Shown here piece by piece: positions 51,701 to 59,629 of a stretch of DNA of 64,000 nt. Within the stretch, counting starts at the first letter, position 1, and every line of letters begins with the position of its first letter. A program made the translations under genes and the position numbers. The notes beneath the pieces are model-generated. The model saw nothing but the letters and a program-made list of their open reading frames with translations, made no database searches and was not told the DNA's origin. The DNA is from Drosophila persimilis (Eukaryota > Arthropoda > Insecta > Diptera > Drosophilidae). The stretch is taken from assembly GCF_003286085.1 (NCBI RefSeq), contig NW_020825706.1, positions 1,302,001 through 1,366,000 on the forward strand, given 5' to 3'.

Positions 51701-54181
51701 CACACCGTATATCATTGCCGCTTCAATCAATCGTTCACTCTCTAGAAAATCTATCTGTAGGATATAGTAATAAATTTATGAATATGGAAGAGGCAACACT
51801 GGACGATCTGTTTGTGAATGCCGATGAGGAAGAGTATGAGGAGGAGCCACAGGAGCCCCCGGTTAGGGGATCCCTGCTCTATTTCATGGCAAAAATGTGG
51901 GATTTCTGGAACTGGAACATCCGGATGGTCACCTACGTGGAGCGTTTACCTCTCGAGTACTTTGCCGGCTTCTGGCATTTCCATATCGTTCATGCCGGCG
52001 ACTATTTGGATCCAGAATTAAATTTGCGGCGCTTTCAATGGTACCACATATCGGTGGTATTTCGTGGCACAAGCTTATGGACACACCAAAGAAATAGTCC
52101 TCGTCATGGTGCCATTGGAATGCCACTTGAAATTCGATGAAAACACCCCCCCTCCTGCTCCACGCTGATGTTTGCCCCCCCACCCCTTCCATCCTTCCCC
52201 CTCGGAGAGGACCCCGTCAACATCTGGTATCGTATCTTCGTCGTGTCTGAGGTTGTGTGACATTTTGGCAGCAATTCAACGATGGAAAAACGTTTGGCAG
52301 CACGGCCAGCAGATGATAAGCTCGCGGGGAGTAACCGGAACCCCCTCCACCTCCCTCCCACCCTCCCAACGATACGGTTCACTGAGTTAAATAAAAAATT
52401 GAAAAAAAAAAAATGTAATTGAAATGCGATGCACTGCACTGTACAGGGGGGAGGGCGGAGGGGGAGTGCAGGGATATGCACTGCGGGGCAAGAAGTCCGT
52501 AGACCGTTGAAAAGTATTCCAATGCCAACAATTTGGAGAAAGAGAGAAAGCTCAAGGAAATGCTCATCGATTGGGGAGGAAGAGTTCTCTGGTGAATGGT
52601 TCTCTCATTCAATAACTGGTTGGAATGCTGCCAGTCACGTGTAAACGTTGAATGATTGAATTCTCAGGGGAAACGGAATTATTCAAGAATTATTAAAGGT
52701 ATTGGGGACGCTCTTAATCCTTTCCTCTAGGTACGCTATTGTTTTACGCGTCATGCAGCAGTTCCCCTCAGTCAGTTATGTGCGTTTTCATCTGGAAAAG
52801 GGGCGTACAAGTGGTAGCCTCCTAACATCACCAACATGTGCCATTATTCATGCCCTGAATATCGCATATCTTTTCTTTTTTCTCTCTTGGGACCGACTTT
52901 TGCTAGTCGCCAAAAGCTCTGTACTATTTTTCTAGGTTCTGCAGACCAAAGAGTAATTATTTTCGGCGCCTCGCCAAAGAATATGTACATTGTTGTTGGA
53001 TTTTGGGGACCAACTCAGCTGCAAAAGGCATTCACGGCGCTCAGAGGCCAAGCATTATTCCAGTTCCCCAAAAAGCATCGAAATTTTATTGAAATGGGAT
53101 TTGCTCCCGAGGCAATATCCTTTTATTTTATAGTCCTTGATTAGGAGGCAGTTTTCCCAACTACATTTGCTTCATTCCTTTACAGATCCCTCGCAAAGTT
53201 CCCTCTCATCTCCTGGCCTTTAGAAAGAACACTCTCAAAGGCCTATCTTCCTACCCAGAAACCACTTATTTTTTTTAAATAATGAGTGTCAAATTGTGAG
53301 GCGCCAGACTGGACCCCAGAGCTCATGGACACCCACTCGGTTGGCCGCCGACTCTCGCCAATTATCTATCCCCCATACGACGGGTGGGGGAGGGGCGGCG
53401 ACGACGACTGTGGCGTTTATTTATGCACACTACGCGTCACTGGGGACAGTTGGCAACAAGGCGACAAGCACTGCCAATGGGGCGTATGAGTGATGGCTGC
53501 TTAGGGGTCGCCAGCCGCCTGGCGTCAGAGTTTTGGCAACGTCGTCGACCTATTTATCAATGAGCGGAAAATTAAGCTGTCCCCGAGTCCAAGCCCAAAA
53601 GTCAGCATTTACGCGCTGCCACGCGCTGCCCCTCTCCCAAAGGCCTGAAGGCAGGGGTCTGAAGGCAGCTCCAGTCGAGAGTGAGATTCGATTCGATTCG
53701 ATTTGATTCAGTCTGCTGTCAGTCAAATGGCGGATGGCGGATGGCGGCTTACTGCACTCACCTTGTTGCTGCGAAGTGTCACCTTGCCGCCGCAACGGGC
53801 ACAGCAGCGTATGTTGCAGTAATGGCAAATGTGTCCGACGCCATCGGCAAACTTGGTCTTAAGGCATATGTGACAGGTGGCATCCAGCTCGACGCCGGCC
53901 TTCTTTTGCTGCTCGGAGCGTTGTCTGATTTGCATTTCCAAAGTGACAACCTCGTCCTGTTTGCGACTGCACGGCGGAGAGAGGGAGAGAAAACCATTAA
54001 GAACAATGCAATCACTGAATAGAGTAGAGGATGTATCCATCCATCTATCCATCCATCTATCTATAGCTTACCGCATTATCTCGTTCTGTGCCTCCTCCTC
54101 CTGCTTCTGCCGCATGAGCACATTCTCGATCTGCATGCGCTCGTGGGGGGTCAAATGCGAGAGATCGGGCATGTCGTCCAT
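21242..54181 (-). CDS. Rim: Rim, Rab3-interacting active-zone scaffold (23 coding exons + required microexon)
   Basis: RIM links Rab3-GTP vesicles, Munc13, RIM-BP and calcium channels at presynaptic release sites. Reading the exons listed separately gives about 3,030 residues with exon 25971-26214 and a microexon, or 2,942 without both. Domains by residue: N-terminal helix PDLSHLTPHERMQ; FYVE-type zinc finger with Cys 68, 71, 84, 87, 92, 95, 110, 113; polyGln linker about 250-470; PDZ about 859-969 (ILGLKV carboxylate loop); C2A about 1180-1311; RIM-BP motif KRQLPQVP at 1551-1558; a very long low-complexity region 1671-2645; C2B about 2883-3003. The start ATG at 54181 is chosen because MDDMPDLSHLTPHER resembles vertebrate RIM N-termini; the same frame stays open to 54298. 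Every junction is phase-consistent except 25971/23409. It is longer than vertebrate RIM1 because of the low-complexity insertions. Confidence 0.95.
21446..21512 (-). other. Rim: 67-bp GC-AG intron in Rim C2B
   Basis: On the minus strand the intron begins GCGAGA and ends CTCTTACAG. Family sequence requires ILQ to join ITVWGDYG, so the boundary is fixed. No GT is available at that point. Confidence 0.8.
21513..21680 (-). CDS. Rim: Rim exon 22: C2B middle
   Basis: 56 codons: QKPSSKMLPAPYVKVYLVSG, then KMKTSTARRTLDPLYQQQLV and CILQ. The joined LTQKPSSK matches vertebrate LTQKPGSK. The acceptor is CTGTAG. The donor is CAG/GCGAGA, not GT (see the intron entry). Confidence 0.96.
21681..21743 (-). 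other. Rim: 63-bp Rim intron
   Basis: A canonical GT-AG intron between exons 21 and 22, near the minimum intron length used in Drosophila. Confidence 0.9.
21744..21921 (-). CDS. Rim: Rim exon 21: start of C2B
   Basis: Reads FSPSLRNDGALNEFVEGLGP, then GQLVGRQVLGAPSLGDIQLS and LEVEVIRARGLT, matching the conserved GLGPAQLVGRQTL block and first C2B strands. Acceptor ACATACAG, donor ACG/GTACG, phase 0. Confidence 0.97.
21922..23192 (-). other. Rim: Rim intron 20/21
   Basis: Non-coding; GGTTGG-rich and GA-rich simple sequence. Near 23125-23160 it has TTATCG-type repeats also seen on the other side of exon 20. Confidence 0.75.
23193..23409 (-). CDS. Rim: Rim exon 20: Gln/His/Ser linker before C2B
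   Basis: The acceptor TTCCGACAG ends at 23410. It reads QEQYQAQYSGSSTSSASHHH, then PYYQRQSRGSAGSIQRSVEV, ending SSSEGS plus TC. Donor ATC/GTAAGT, phase 2. The reading frame requires phase 1 entry; the other two frames stop. Confidence 0.92.
23410..25970 (-). other. Rim: Rim intron region between exons 19 and 20, candidate alternative exons
   Basis: AT-rich with (CGTTAT)n near 23550 and 23703-23738 and ACTGTT repeats near 25670-25730. It holds two microexon candidates (24655-24674, 25648-25670) and an open frame with an acceptor at 24135-24382 that could be an alternative end. Confidence 0.6.
24655..24674 (-). CDS. Rim: candidate 20-nt Rim microexon restoring phase
   Basis: The acceptor TACTATGTAG ends at 24675 and the donor is GTGCG/GTAAGAG. 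Length 20 (2 mod 3) converts phase 2 of exon 19 into the phase 1 required by exon 20 and adds SLCRVVC. A rival 23-nt candidate lies at 25648-25670 (adds SKNKKHSP, good donor, weaker acceptor). One of these or another small exon must be used when exon 19 is included. Confidence 0.3.
25971..26214 (-). CDS. Rim: Rim exon 19: basic and Gly-rich segment (probable cassette)
   Basis: Starts RKRRMGFGKKGKNSFTVHRS, then EEVLPGDI and a Gly/Ala/Val-rich stretch; ends GGE plus AG. Acceptor CTCGAAG, donor AAAG/GTGCGC. It enters in phase 1 but exits in phase 2, while exon 20 needs phase 1. It therefore needs a partner exon or is skipped. Confidence 0.85.
26623..26748 (-). CDS. Rim: Rim exon 18: SDGSQSDT-like segment
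   Basis: Starts DGSQSDTANDRKKGGTVDQE and ends KKSNSTSQLSATG, resembling the SDGSQSDTA and SRSxSQLSQT blocks of vertebrate RIM1/2. Acceptor CTCTGCAG ending at 26749, donor ACAG/GTAGG. Phase 1 in and out. Confidence 0.93.
26817..29740 (-). CDS. Rim: Rim exon 17: giant 2.9 kb low-complexity exon
   Basis: The acceptor CCGATAG ends at 29741. It is open for about 974 codons: SFPRNWRNLFGVRNSFLGG, then His/Pro-rich sequence, Cys pairs (CSHC, DPCC, CGEC), a basic RRMFHEGQSRSLDYDD patch, Gly/Ser runs, and finally long Asn/Thr tracts around 27000-27420, ending in an acidic DWDAIDAMLDDDFSEYDKDK. Donor GCTG/GTAGAA, phase 1. Asn and Thr runs use AAC/AAT and ACA codons, as expected from slippage. Confidence 0.9.
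29741..30656 (-). other. Rim: Rim intron 16/17
   Basis: Low-complexity sequence (CACCAC, GT and T runs). No exon signal seen. Confidence 0.7.
30657..31000 (-). CDS. Rim: Rim exon 16: second half of RIM-BP motif
   Basis: Starts VPQTSRSAMLRDRLGQDFDE and ends SERPRTSRGL with two bases left. Acceptor CCCTTTAG, donor CTCAG/GTGAG, phase 2. RQLPQVP is the class of PxxP site bound by RIM-binding protein SH3 domains in other animals. Confidence 0.94.
31067..31492 (-). CDS. Rim: Rim exon 15: Gly/Ser-rich linker and first half of RIM-BP motif
   Basis: 142 codons, phase 0. Starts ASATGYYRRGGGGVGVGGG and ends SPKKRQLPQ, whose proline motif is completed by VP of exon 16. Acceptor ACTCTAG, donor CAG/GTAAG. 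Confidence 0.92.
31493..34643 (-). other. Rim: Rim introns around exon 14
   Basis: Apart from exon 14, this holds GT, GA and TCTGAT simple repeats and a three-copy GGATACGGAAAC repeat at 32347-32382. A possible tiny exon (minus ATTGAAGAG/GTGCGG at about 31843) has splice-like edges but no support. Confidence 0.65.
32203..32325 (-). CDS. Rim: Rim exon 14: basic 41-codon linker exon
   Basis: Reads LDLNERRSRRDMSPQGRKRV, then ends GQSYHNQ. The acceptor GATCCAG ends at 32326, preceded by a three-copy pyrimidine-rich repeat; donor CAG/GTTTGC (weaker). Phase 0 at both ends. Confidence 0.8.
34644..34829 (-). CDS. Rim: Rim exon 13: acidic Ser-rich linker
   Basis: 62 codons, phase 0. Starts LRDEGSDVDGLILTPTDHLS and includes SRLSDSDTTSDCDIDGM. 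The acceptor GATGTACAG follows three tandem GTACGAT-like words. Donor GAG/GTAACAG. In-frame length makes it a possible cassette. Confidence 0.85.
34830..35498 (-). other. Rim: Rim intron 12/13
   Basis: GT-rich and GAGA sequence with no additional exon visible. Confidence 0.7.
35499..35633 (-). CDS. Rim: Rim exon 12: end of C2A
   Basis: 45 codons: VTLWDYVRYGANDFIGEVVI, then DEAEWYQLQPH, closing the C2A fold. Acceptor CCTAAAG ending at 35634, donor CTC/GTATG. Confidence 0.95.
35700..35837 (-). CDS. Rim: Rim exon 11: C2A core
   Basis: 46 codons: VFLLPDRSHKSKRRTKTVGT, then EPRWAQTFLYSG and LNGRLLE. This matches the RIM C2A pattern FLPDRSxKSKRRTKT. RIM C2A domains lack the full set of calcium-binding aspartates. 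Acceptor TTTCAG, donor GAG/GTAGG. Confidence 0.96.
35897..36471 (-). CDS. Rim: Rim exon 10: linker and start of C2A
   Basis: The acceptor GTGTAG ends at 36472. It starts APAVEAIEIHRDKPSVLITS, passes Ser/Gly/Ala-rich sequence and a run of six His, then enters C2A with GRLQLKLGYDQNTLQLIVTL. Donor AAA/GTGAGT after NPYAK, phase 0. Confidence 0.94.
36757..36786. repeat. (CA)n microsatellite in Rim intron
   Basis: A CA run just downstream (in transcript sense) of the exon 9 donor. Confidence 0.9.
36822..37121 (-). CDS. Rim: Rim exon 9: PDZ domain, second half, Ser-rich linker
   Basis: The acceptor CGATGCAG ends at 37122. It encodes GDEIIEWNGRNLHNKSADEV and VELIVSRPI, the classic end of the RIM PDZ, then a Ser-rich linker. 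Donor AAAG/GTACT, phase 1. Confidence 0.95.
37291..37537 (-). CDS. Rim: Rim exon 8: PDZ domain, first half
   Basis: The acceptor ATATATAG ends at 37538. It encodes NPVNWQTSADNTRLIGHMIL, the ILGLKV carboxylate-binding loop, an unusual Gly/Pro/Val-rich insert, then AIVEKVKRGSVADLEGRIRP. Donor CCAG/GTAAC, phase 1. Confidence 0.94.
37538..38810 (-). other. Rim: Rim intron 7/8
   Basis: GGTGGTT repeats, GA runs and AT-rich DNA. The 38709-38810 part is an open continuation of exon 7 ending in TGA, a possible retained-intron end. Confidence 0.7.
38811..39836 (-). CDS. Rim: Rim exon 7: Ser/Gly-rich linker before PDZ
   Basis: 342 codons, phase 0. The acceptor GTCTACAG ends at 39837; it begins VRTSVDPWRQQRSLNERDLL. 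It includes a basic KKTVRFDAHEDEAS segment. The donor AAG/GTACAG at 38810 joins NRGDGPK to NPVNWQTS of the PDZ exon, like the SxxxHPVTWQ approach in vertebrate RIM. Without splicing, the frame stays open to a TGA at 38709. Confidence 0.85.
39837..41028 (-). other. Rim: Rim intron 6/7
   Basis: Non-coding simple sequence (GGTGG, GATTT and GT runs). Nothing else seen. Confidence 0.7.
41029..41096 (-). CDS. Rim: Rim exon 6: isolated 68-nt exon
   Basis: The acceptor CATAGCAG ends at 41097; the donor is AAAT/GTAAGC. With the phase-1 base from exon 5 it reads GNFGGVQGVQKVLSPGDLQI and ends HAN, joining VRTSVDPW in exon 7. It is supported by exact phase fit (68 = 2 + 66) and two good splice sites, despite 9.3 kb and 1.2 kb flanking introns. 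Confidence 0.85.
41415..47337. promoter_or_regulatory. five copies of palindrome GAACTAGTTC
   Basis: Exact copies at 41415-41424, 41456-41465, 41548-41557, 47297-47306 and 47328-47337. Near matches are at 41821 and 43909. A symmetric 10-mer repeated in two clusters could be a binding site for a dimeric factor; the factor is not identified. Confidence 0.35.
41843..41867. repeat. (CA)n microsatellite
   Basis: A CA run followed by a short GA run. Confidence 0.9.
50432..51035 (-). CDS. Rim: Rim exon 5: Gln/His-rich linker
   Basis: The acceptor CAAAAAG ends at 51036. It encodes GELDGLMKQHPH, then alternating polyGln and His-Pro, then SFSSSEEEFQNQLLQ and ends SDYDG. Donor GATG/GTGAG, phase 1 out. 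Opa repeats here make the opposite strand open over long stretches; those are shadows. Confidence 0.93.
51095..51493 (-). CDS. Rim: Rim exon 4: basic linker and polyGln
   Basis: 133 codons, phase 0. Starts DISQQAIVDPRDTTDKRPKL, passes a basic Ser-rich patch and a polyGln tract near 51136-51177, ends DDPRYYQ. Donor CAG/GTGGAG. Confidence 0.92.
51557..51682 (-). CDS. Rim: Rim exon 3: last Cys pair of the zinc finger
   Basis: Starts VIWVCILCRKKQELLSKTGQ, completing the eight-Cys FYVE-type finger and the conserved SKTGxW motif. The acceptor CTTTCAG ends at 51683; the donor is AGC/GTGAGT; 42 codons, phase 0 at both ends. Confidence 0.95.
51778..52168 (+). CDS. nested intronless ORF of unknown function, apparent frame break, in Rim intron 2
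   Basis: Antisense to Rim, in the intron between exons 2 and 3. ATG at 51778 opens MNMEEATLDDLFVNADEEEY, an acidic start followed by WDFWNWNIRMVTYVERLPLE and HAGDYLDPELNLRRF. The frame ends at TGA 52138-52140 (120 aa). From about 52,035 the +1 frame looks more protein-like (RWYFVAQAYGHTKEIVLVMV and on, to TGA at 52166-52168), which suggests a one-base indel by mutation or sequencing. I do not recognise the family. AATAAA lies at 52390 with an A-tract just after, so it may be a retroposed copy. It may be a small testis-type gene, a decaying gene, or chance. Confidence 0.45.
52390..52412 (+). terminator. AATAAA and A-tract downstream of nested ORF
   Basis: AATAAA at 52390-52395 is followed after a few bases by a run of about 12 A, 220-250 bp past the nested ORF stop. 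It fits either a polyadenylation signal or the tail of a retrocopy. Confidence 0.4.
52413..53761 (-). other. Rim: Rim intron 2, remainder
   Basis: No coding signal found on either strand beyond short random open frames. Confidence 0.65.
53762..53966 (-). CDS. Rim: Rim exon 2: coiled segment and first three Cys pairs of the zinc finger
   Basis: The acceptor CCGTGCAG ends at 53967. It encodes a Glu/Gln/Lys helix then CHIC, CHYC and CARC pairs, ending RSNK. The donor is CAAG/GTGAG. Phase 2 in, phase 0 out. Confidence 0.95.
54072..54181 (-). CDS. Rim: Rim exon 1: start codon and Rab3-binding helix
   Basis: ATG at 54181-54179. It encodes MDDMPDLSHLTPHERMQIEN and on to a charged helix, the position of the Rab-binding alpha-1 helix in RIM. 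The donor is GCG/GTAAG with GT at 54071-54070, phase 2. An upstream in-frame ATG at 54298 is possible but lacks family similarity. Confidence 0.88.
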
Positions 54182-55900
54182 GGCTGCTGATTGGCTGATT
54201 GGCTGGTCTATGGGTGGGTCTGTTGATGGTCTCTTCCACGTCTCACAGTTGCGCCGTTTTAAACTAACTTTAGTTGCACTAATTAGCTTTAGTATCAATA
54301 AACTTTTCTTCTTGTTAAATATTTATAGAAATTTTTTTAGTTGGATTTAAAGCTTGTTTTCTTTTTTTTGGAATGCACTTTAGCAATATGTATTTATAAA
54401 TATTTAAATATTATTATTTAAATTTAATATGTGGATTATTTGTTAAACCATTCTGATAGAAAATCACAGAGCAAATTTCAAAATTTCTTATGGTCTTTTG
54501 TTCTTTCTTTTTTGTTTTGTTTGGTTTTTGTTTTGGTTTTTTGTTTTTGTTGTTAGATTTTTTTTGTAGACATTTGGAAATTCGTTGAAAAATTTTTGTT
54601 CACAATGCACTCGTTTCTCTGTCTCTGTGTCTGTGTCTCTGTGTGTGTGTGTGTGTGGTGTGTCTCTTGTGTGTGTGCGTGTTTGTGTATGTGTGCCATG
54701 CCCTCTGACCCGTTTTTTGTTTTTGGTTTTTGTTTTATTTTGCGGATGGATGGCGCACAACTTCCTTCTTTGTGTGTGTTTGGCTTCCTTTTTCCTCCTT
54801 TGTTTTTAGACTTTTGTATTTCTTTGGTTGAATGCAAATTTGTGTGGAAAATTCTTCGTTTCTTCTTCTTCGTCTTCTGGTTTTTGCCTCATTTTTCCTC
54901 TACAGCTGCCACTTCGACTGCCTCTACTGCCGCTCTATATCGTTGCCGGCCCTTTGTAGCTGTTGCCTCTAATTGCAGTTTTTGTTCTTGTTTATGTTGT
55001 TGTATATTTTGTTGCTGTTGTTGCTGCTGCTGTTGTTGTTGTTGTTGCCGCTGTGGATGTTGCCTTGTGCGTGGCTGCGTCATTTTTGCTTTCCAAATTA
55101 CAGGCACCAACACTCCACTCCTCCTCGGTACACAGGGATTTGTAAATTTCTAGTTTTTTAGCACTAGAAAAAGCAAAACAGACAAGAAAAAGGTTTAAAG
55201 TGTTTGTATGTTTTATGTGGGCTTAAAATTGCTTAAATTCTGACTGAAAATAGAGCAGAGCTGGCATAAATTATGCCTTTAATCTATGCATAAATCGTCT
55301 TTGAAGTCCAACAAAAAGCGGCATACAATACAATAATTATTTTCATTTTTAATCTATAGAGTATTTCCCCCTTAAAGTGCACAAAGGAAGGGGAAAAAAG
55401 GAAGATTTGAAGTATTTTTTAGAGCAATCTATTATTAATGGATTTTTTCCCAATGGGATATAAATTATAGTCAAAAAGTAATAAAATATTGGTTTCAAAC
55501 TCCAACAAAAGGGACACCATAAATTCCTGAAACAAAAATAAACCAAAAGACATATAAATTTCATCATAAAGAAAGTGAAAAATACTGCTTTTAATCCACA
55601 TAGAAATTTTTCCTTAGAAAACGAATCTCGAAACCGGAAAAGCGTAGGTAAAAGCGGATAATAATTGCATTCCTCTGAGAATTGCTGCTGGTATTTATTC
55701 TGGTTTATAAAATCATTCCTGGAAAAGCAGCTCAATTGCATAGAGAAGAAAAATAGCCACAGATTCCCTGCCACTTCGGGGGAAATGGAACAAAAACAGC
55801 CCGAGAGTTTTCTCGAGTAAATTCCAATAACTGCATAGATATGGAAAAATTGCTTAAATTTCATTTAATTTCTCTTGCCAATAATCTGTTGAGCATGAAA
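54182..55900 (-). other. region immediately upstream of Rim start; 5' UTR/promoter not resolved
   Basis: The Rim frame is open to 54298. A CAG/CCATG junction just before the ATG could be an acceptor for a 5' UTR exon. Long GT and TTTTTG runs follow, and a CAG/CAA tract near 55010-55055. Its open frames on both strands are repeat artefacts. No TATA or initiator could be assigned. Confidence 0.45.
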
Positions 55901-55929
55901 AAAGGGGAGAATACCGCAACACGTTTAAA

Positions 55930-56140
55930 AAATATTTCATATTGCAGCCCAAAAGCAGGCAGCACTTTTTATGCAGGACCCGAGAAACATTTTTAGTTTG
56001 TCTCCCAAAAGCAGGCAATACCTTTTACTTCCCCTGAGCACTTCCTTCAATCGCATCCCAAAAGCAGGCAGCATTTTTTCTAATGGATGCAAACTAAATT
56101 GTAACTCGCATCCCAAAAGCAGGCAACACTTTTTTCTTCT
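55930..56140. repeat. ~55-bp tandem repeat, four copies
   Basis: The core CCCAAAAGCAGGCA followed by a T-rich run occurs at about 55948, 56003, 56057 and 56111. Confidence 0.8.
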
Positions 56141-57620
56141 CCCCATTTAATTAAAATCCGTAAAAACATAAAATGCCATGTGAAAGAAATTTTAAAATAT
56201 AAACTAAAATGAGAACAAAACAAGTATATATAGAAAAAAAAAAACTAACGGAAATGAGAAATTTTAACGAGATGAGGTCCAGGCAAGGGCCCTCCCAGGG
56301 TGGGTGGAGGGTGGAGTTTCTGGCCGCAATGCAAACATATGTAACTGTATTTATGGCCATCAACGTGCCAGGGCAAACAAGCAACCAACCAGCCGCAAAA
56401 CGGGGCAAGTAGTCGTAGTCGTGGGTCGGTCCCTTCACAGCGAGAGAGAGAGAGCGAGCGAGAGAGAGGGAGAGACAGGGGGGACAGTGGGGACATTGCG
56501 GTTGACACGGTGACGCACGTACAAAATGCGAAAATATATACGAGGCCATCTGTACAACCCCTCCACCCCCACCCCCCCTCCCCAACCGATATACTAGATA
56601 TAGCTGCCACGCATAAAGAGGAGATTGCCTGCCCAGACGGAAGAGACATTGAGGGGCGGAGGGTGGCGTTCGGGGGGTGCTATTTATGTTGACAAATCCC
56701 CCTACTACCCACCTGATTGGGGGCGGGGAAGGGTGGTGCAGCAAAAATATGCAACCGGATGCAAACACTTTACGGAACTTAGGAAACGGCAGCAAGTAGC
56801 TTTCAATGTGCCTCATTTCCTTATGCCACAGGAAGCAATCGACGTCCCTAAACGTAATTAAATGCCCTCATCGTAGAGGAGCAGGAAGGGTATCGACCTC
56901 TAATCTGTGCGGCCAGGAGCAGCTGTTGCCACAGGATTTGCAGCAGCTTTGATTGCATAAATATTGCAGCAGGTGCGCCAGGTCGGAGGACATTTGTCTT
57001 TGAATTAAATTTGATTCATGGAGCATCAAAACTCCGAGCACAACGAAACTCCAATTGATTTGCTCATCTGAATGGATATTTATTGCGGGTTTATGGCTGC
57101 TGGTGTCTTATCCTTAGGGCATACACACACCCACACACACACACACACACACACATGCCCCCTCTTGGCCTATAACTTATGTAGTTCAAGCGAGATAAAA
57201 TCCAGCTTCCAGTGGTGTTTATGGGCCTCTGCTTTATGCCCTGTGCCTCGGTCCCAGTGTCTGTCTGTGACAGGCTCCCGGCTATGGATTCAACGTCAGA
57301 GCATCAGCTCCCTGTGGCTCATGAATTGATAATGCAGCAAATGCAGCATGAGGCGCCTGCAACAACAGCGACAACATCCATGCAAAATTGATGACTGCGT
57401 TGGGGTTGGGGTTGGGCCTGGGCCTGGGCCTGGGGTTGGGCTTTCGGTTTGGGGGCCAGCTGTGTGAGACTTAAGTGGCTGCTTTATGCCACCAGATGCC
57501 ATACCGAGCGTGAAATCAGGACACCAGGACACACACACACACACACACACACACATAGTCGCTGAATGGGAAACGAGGGAATGGTTTGCTACAGGAACAC
57601 GAAACATTAAGACAGCATTA
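56141..57620. other. non-coding sequence upstream of Rim
   Basis: GA-, CA- and GGGCCT-type simple repeats, including (CA)n at 57122-57155 and 57530-57555. No gene supported. Confidence 0.6.
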
Positions 57621-57639
57621 AGTGTTAAGGCATGGAGGT

Positions 57640-58130
57640 CGTATTTGTATTAACTGGAAATTTATATATTTGAAATTTTAAAATTTCTGTAAAAATTAGG
57701 AAAATATAATCCAAGTAATGCCTTTTTTTACCTAACAAAAACCTTGTTTTTTTCTGTATTTGTATTTAATGGAAATTTAAATGGAAATTTTAAAAATTTC
57801 CAATTTCTCATTTTCTGTAGAAAATACGAAAATATAACCCAAAGAATACCTATTTTTTTTTTTACCTAAACTATGCAAATAATTCTAAAAAAATTAACTT
57901 AATGCTTTTATGGGTGGTTTTTTTTCTGTAGAAATTTAAAAAATTTCCAGTCTCTAATCTTCTGTAGAAAATATGAAAACATAAACCAAGGAATAGCTAT
58001 TTTTTGTACCTAAACTATGCAATAATTAAAAAAAAAATAAATACCTTAATGCTTTTACAAAAGGTTTTTTCTGTAGAACATTTCTCTAATTTTCTGTAGA
58101 AAATATAAAAATATAACCCAAGGAATGCCT
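57640..58130. repeat. degenerate tandem repeat of ~120-130 bp
   Basis: Blocks with TTTTCTGTAGAAAAT, then AATATAACCCAAGGAAT and TTTACCTAAACTATGCAA recur about four times. Confidence 0.65.
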
Positions 58131-59629
58131 TCTTTCTAGTAAAAGTTGGTGTTTTCCTGCCTGAATTGTTTTTCCTTGATTTTTATGATTTTCTCTTCTG
58201 CACACATAAATCATGCAAATGGAATATTCATTCTCTGGTATTCAAAACTTTATTTAATTAGTTGAATAAACAAATAAATAAAGTAAATTGTGAAAAGACA
58301 GGCAGGCAGGCAGGCAGGAGAGACAGAGAGGGAGAGGGGGCAGGAGGCAGGAGGCAGGAGAGCGGAAGAGCATTAACTATTCACCACGAAACCTCCTCTC
58401 GAATGCGCGCGCTTGCGTTGGCCAGCGAGAGAAATTCCCCCATAAATTTCCCTATGTATTCCCTGTATTGAAAATTTCCCGCTGTAATTATATCCCCCCC
58501 CCCCCACCGCCTGTCGTTTACTTCGTGGCAGATAAAAACACATTCCCGCTGACCGTACAACCCGAAGAACAGATGATGGAAAACCCCCAAAGCGCAAAGG
58601 AAAAACTTATCAGGCACAAGGATAAATTATAATAATAATGAAAAATCCAATGAAGGGAGGAGGGAGGGGGAATGCAAGCAGGAGGAGGAGGTCAGTTCTT
58701 TGGCCCTGTGTGTGTGGCGCCGCCTGGCCATTAGCCAAGGTTATGCCACATTACGCATACGCCCCCGCACCAAACGAGTGAAGGGAATAGCTCACATACG
58801 TGGCAGTAGCCAGCCGCCCGTCGCCCGCCGCCCGCCTCCCCCACACACACTGTCCGCCATGTGAAATGTGAAAGTTCACTGCCAAACTCTGCCACGGCTC
58901 CTGCTGTTGTTGCTGCCTCTTGCCTTTTTCCCCAGCTGATAATTGACGCTTTCAATTAGCCATCGCAATCAGCAGCAGAAGAGCCAAACAGCAAGAAACC
59001 GCATTGAAAATGCATTTGAAAATGTCCAACAGAAACGCCCCCTCCCCTCCCCGCCCCTCCTCTGTTTCAGAGGGCAAGGGGTAACACATTGCAACACAAG
59101 AAAACCATAAAGCAAAAGGTCAACATGCAAAATGCTTGCAATCGAAAGCCGAGAATAATGTAAATTGTGGAAAATAAGAAGGAAACAAATAGAAGAGCAA
59201 ACGATGGTCCGTGGATCCGTGGATCCGTGGGGCGCGTGGGTTCGGCACTCTTCTCGGTATTAAAGATTAGCTGCTATTTTCAGAACAGTTTTCCAAACAT
59301 TCAAGGGTACTACAAATACATATTTAATGAGAATTTGAGTAAAATGCCACCAGCGAAGGGAAATTCTACTAAAATATTTCTTGGAAGAGTGGGTGGAGCC
59401 CTGCATTGAACCAAAAATATGTTCCAGCAATAACCTTATAACCTTTAGATTATGGTAGACAAGGTGCAACACCAGTAGTGAGTGGGGGGGGAGTGGCGCA
59501 TGCAATTAACAAAACACAAATCCTTTAGCTAGGAAATATGGTATTCTCAGGAATACTATTTATATTTCCACCTTCCACCAACGAAGCAATCTGTTTACCA
59601 GAATTCTGCATTAATTATTAAATTAAGAA
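58131..59629. other. non-coding sequence upstream of Rim
   Basis: A GCAG/GGCA simple repeat at 58300-58360, a poly-C run near 58494 and GA-rich DNA. No gene supported. Confidence 0.6.

Noticed and set aside
54596-55153. Cys/Val-rich plus ORF and Gln-rich minus ORF near Rim 5' end
   Set aside because: Both arise from the same GT and CAG/CAA repeats. No splice or start evidence; at most an upstream ORF in a Rim 5' UTR.
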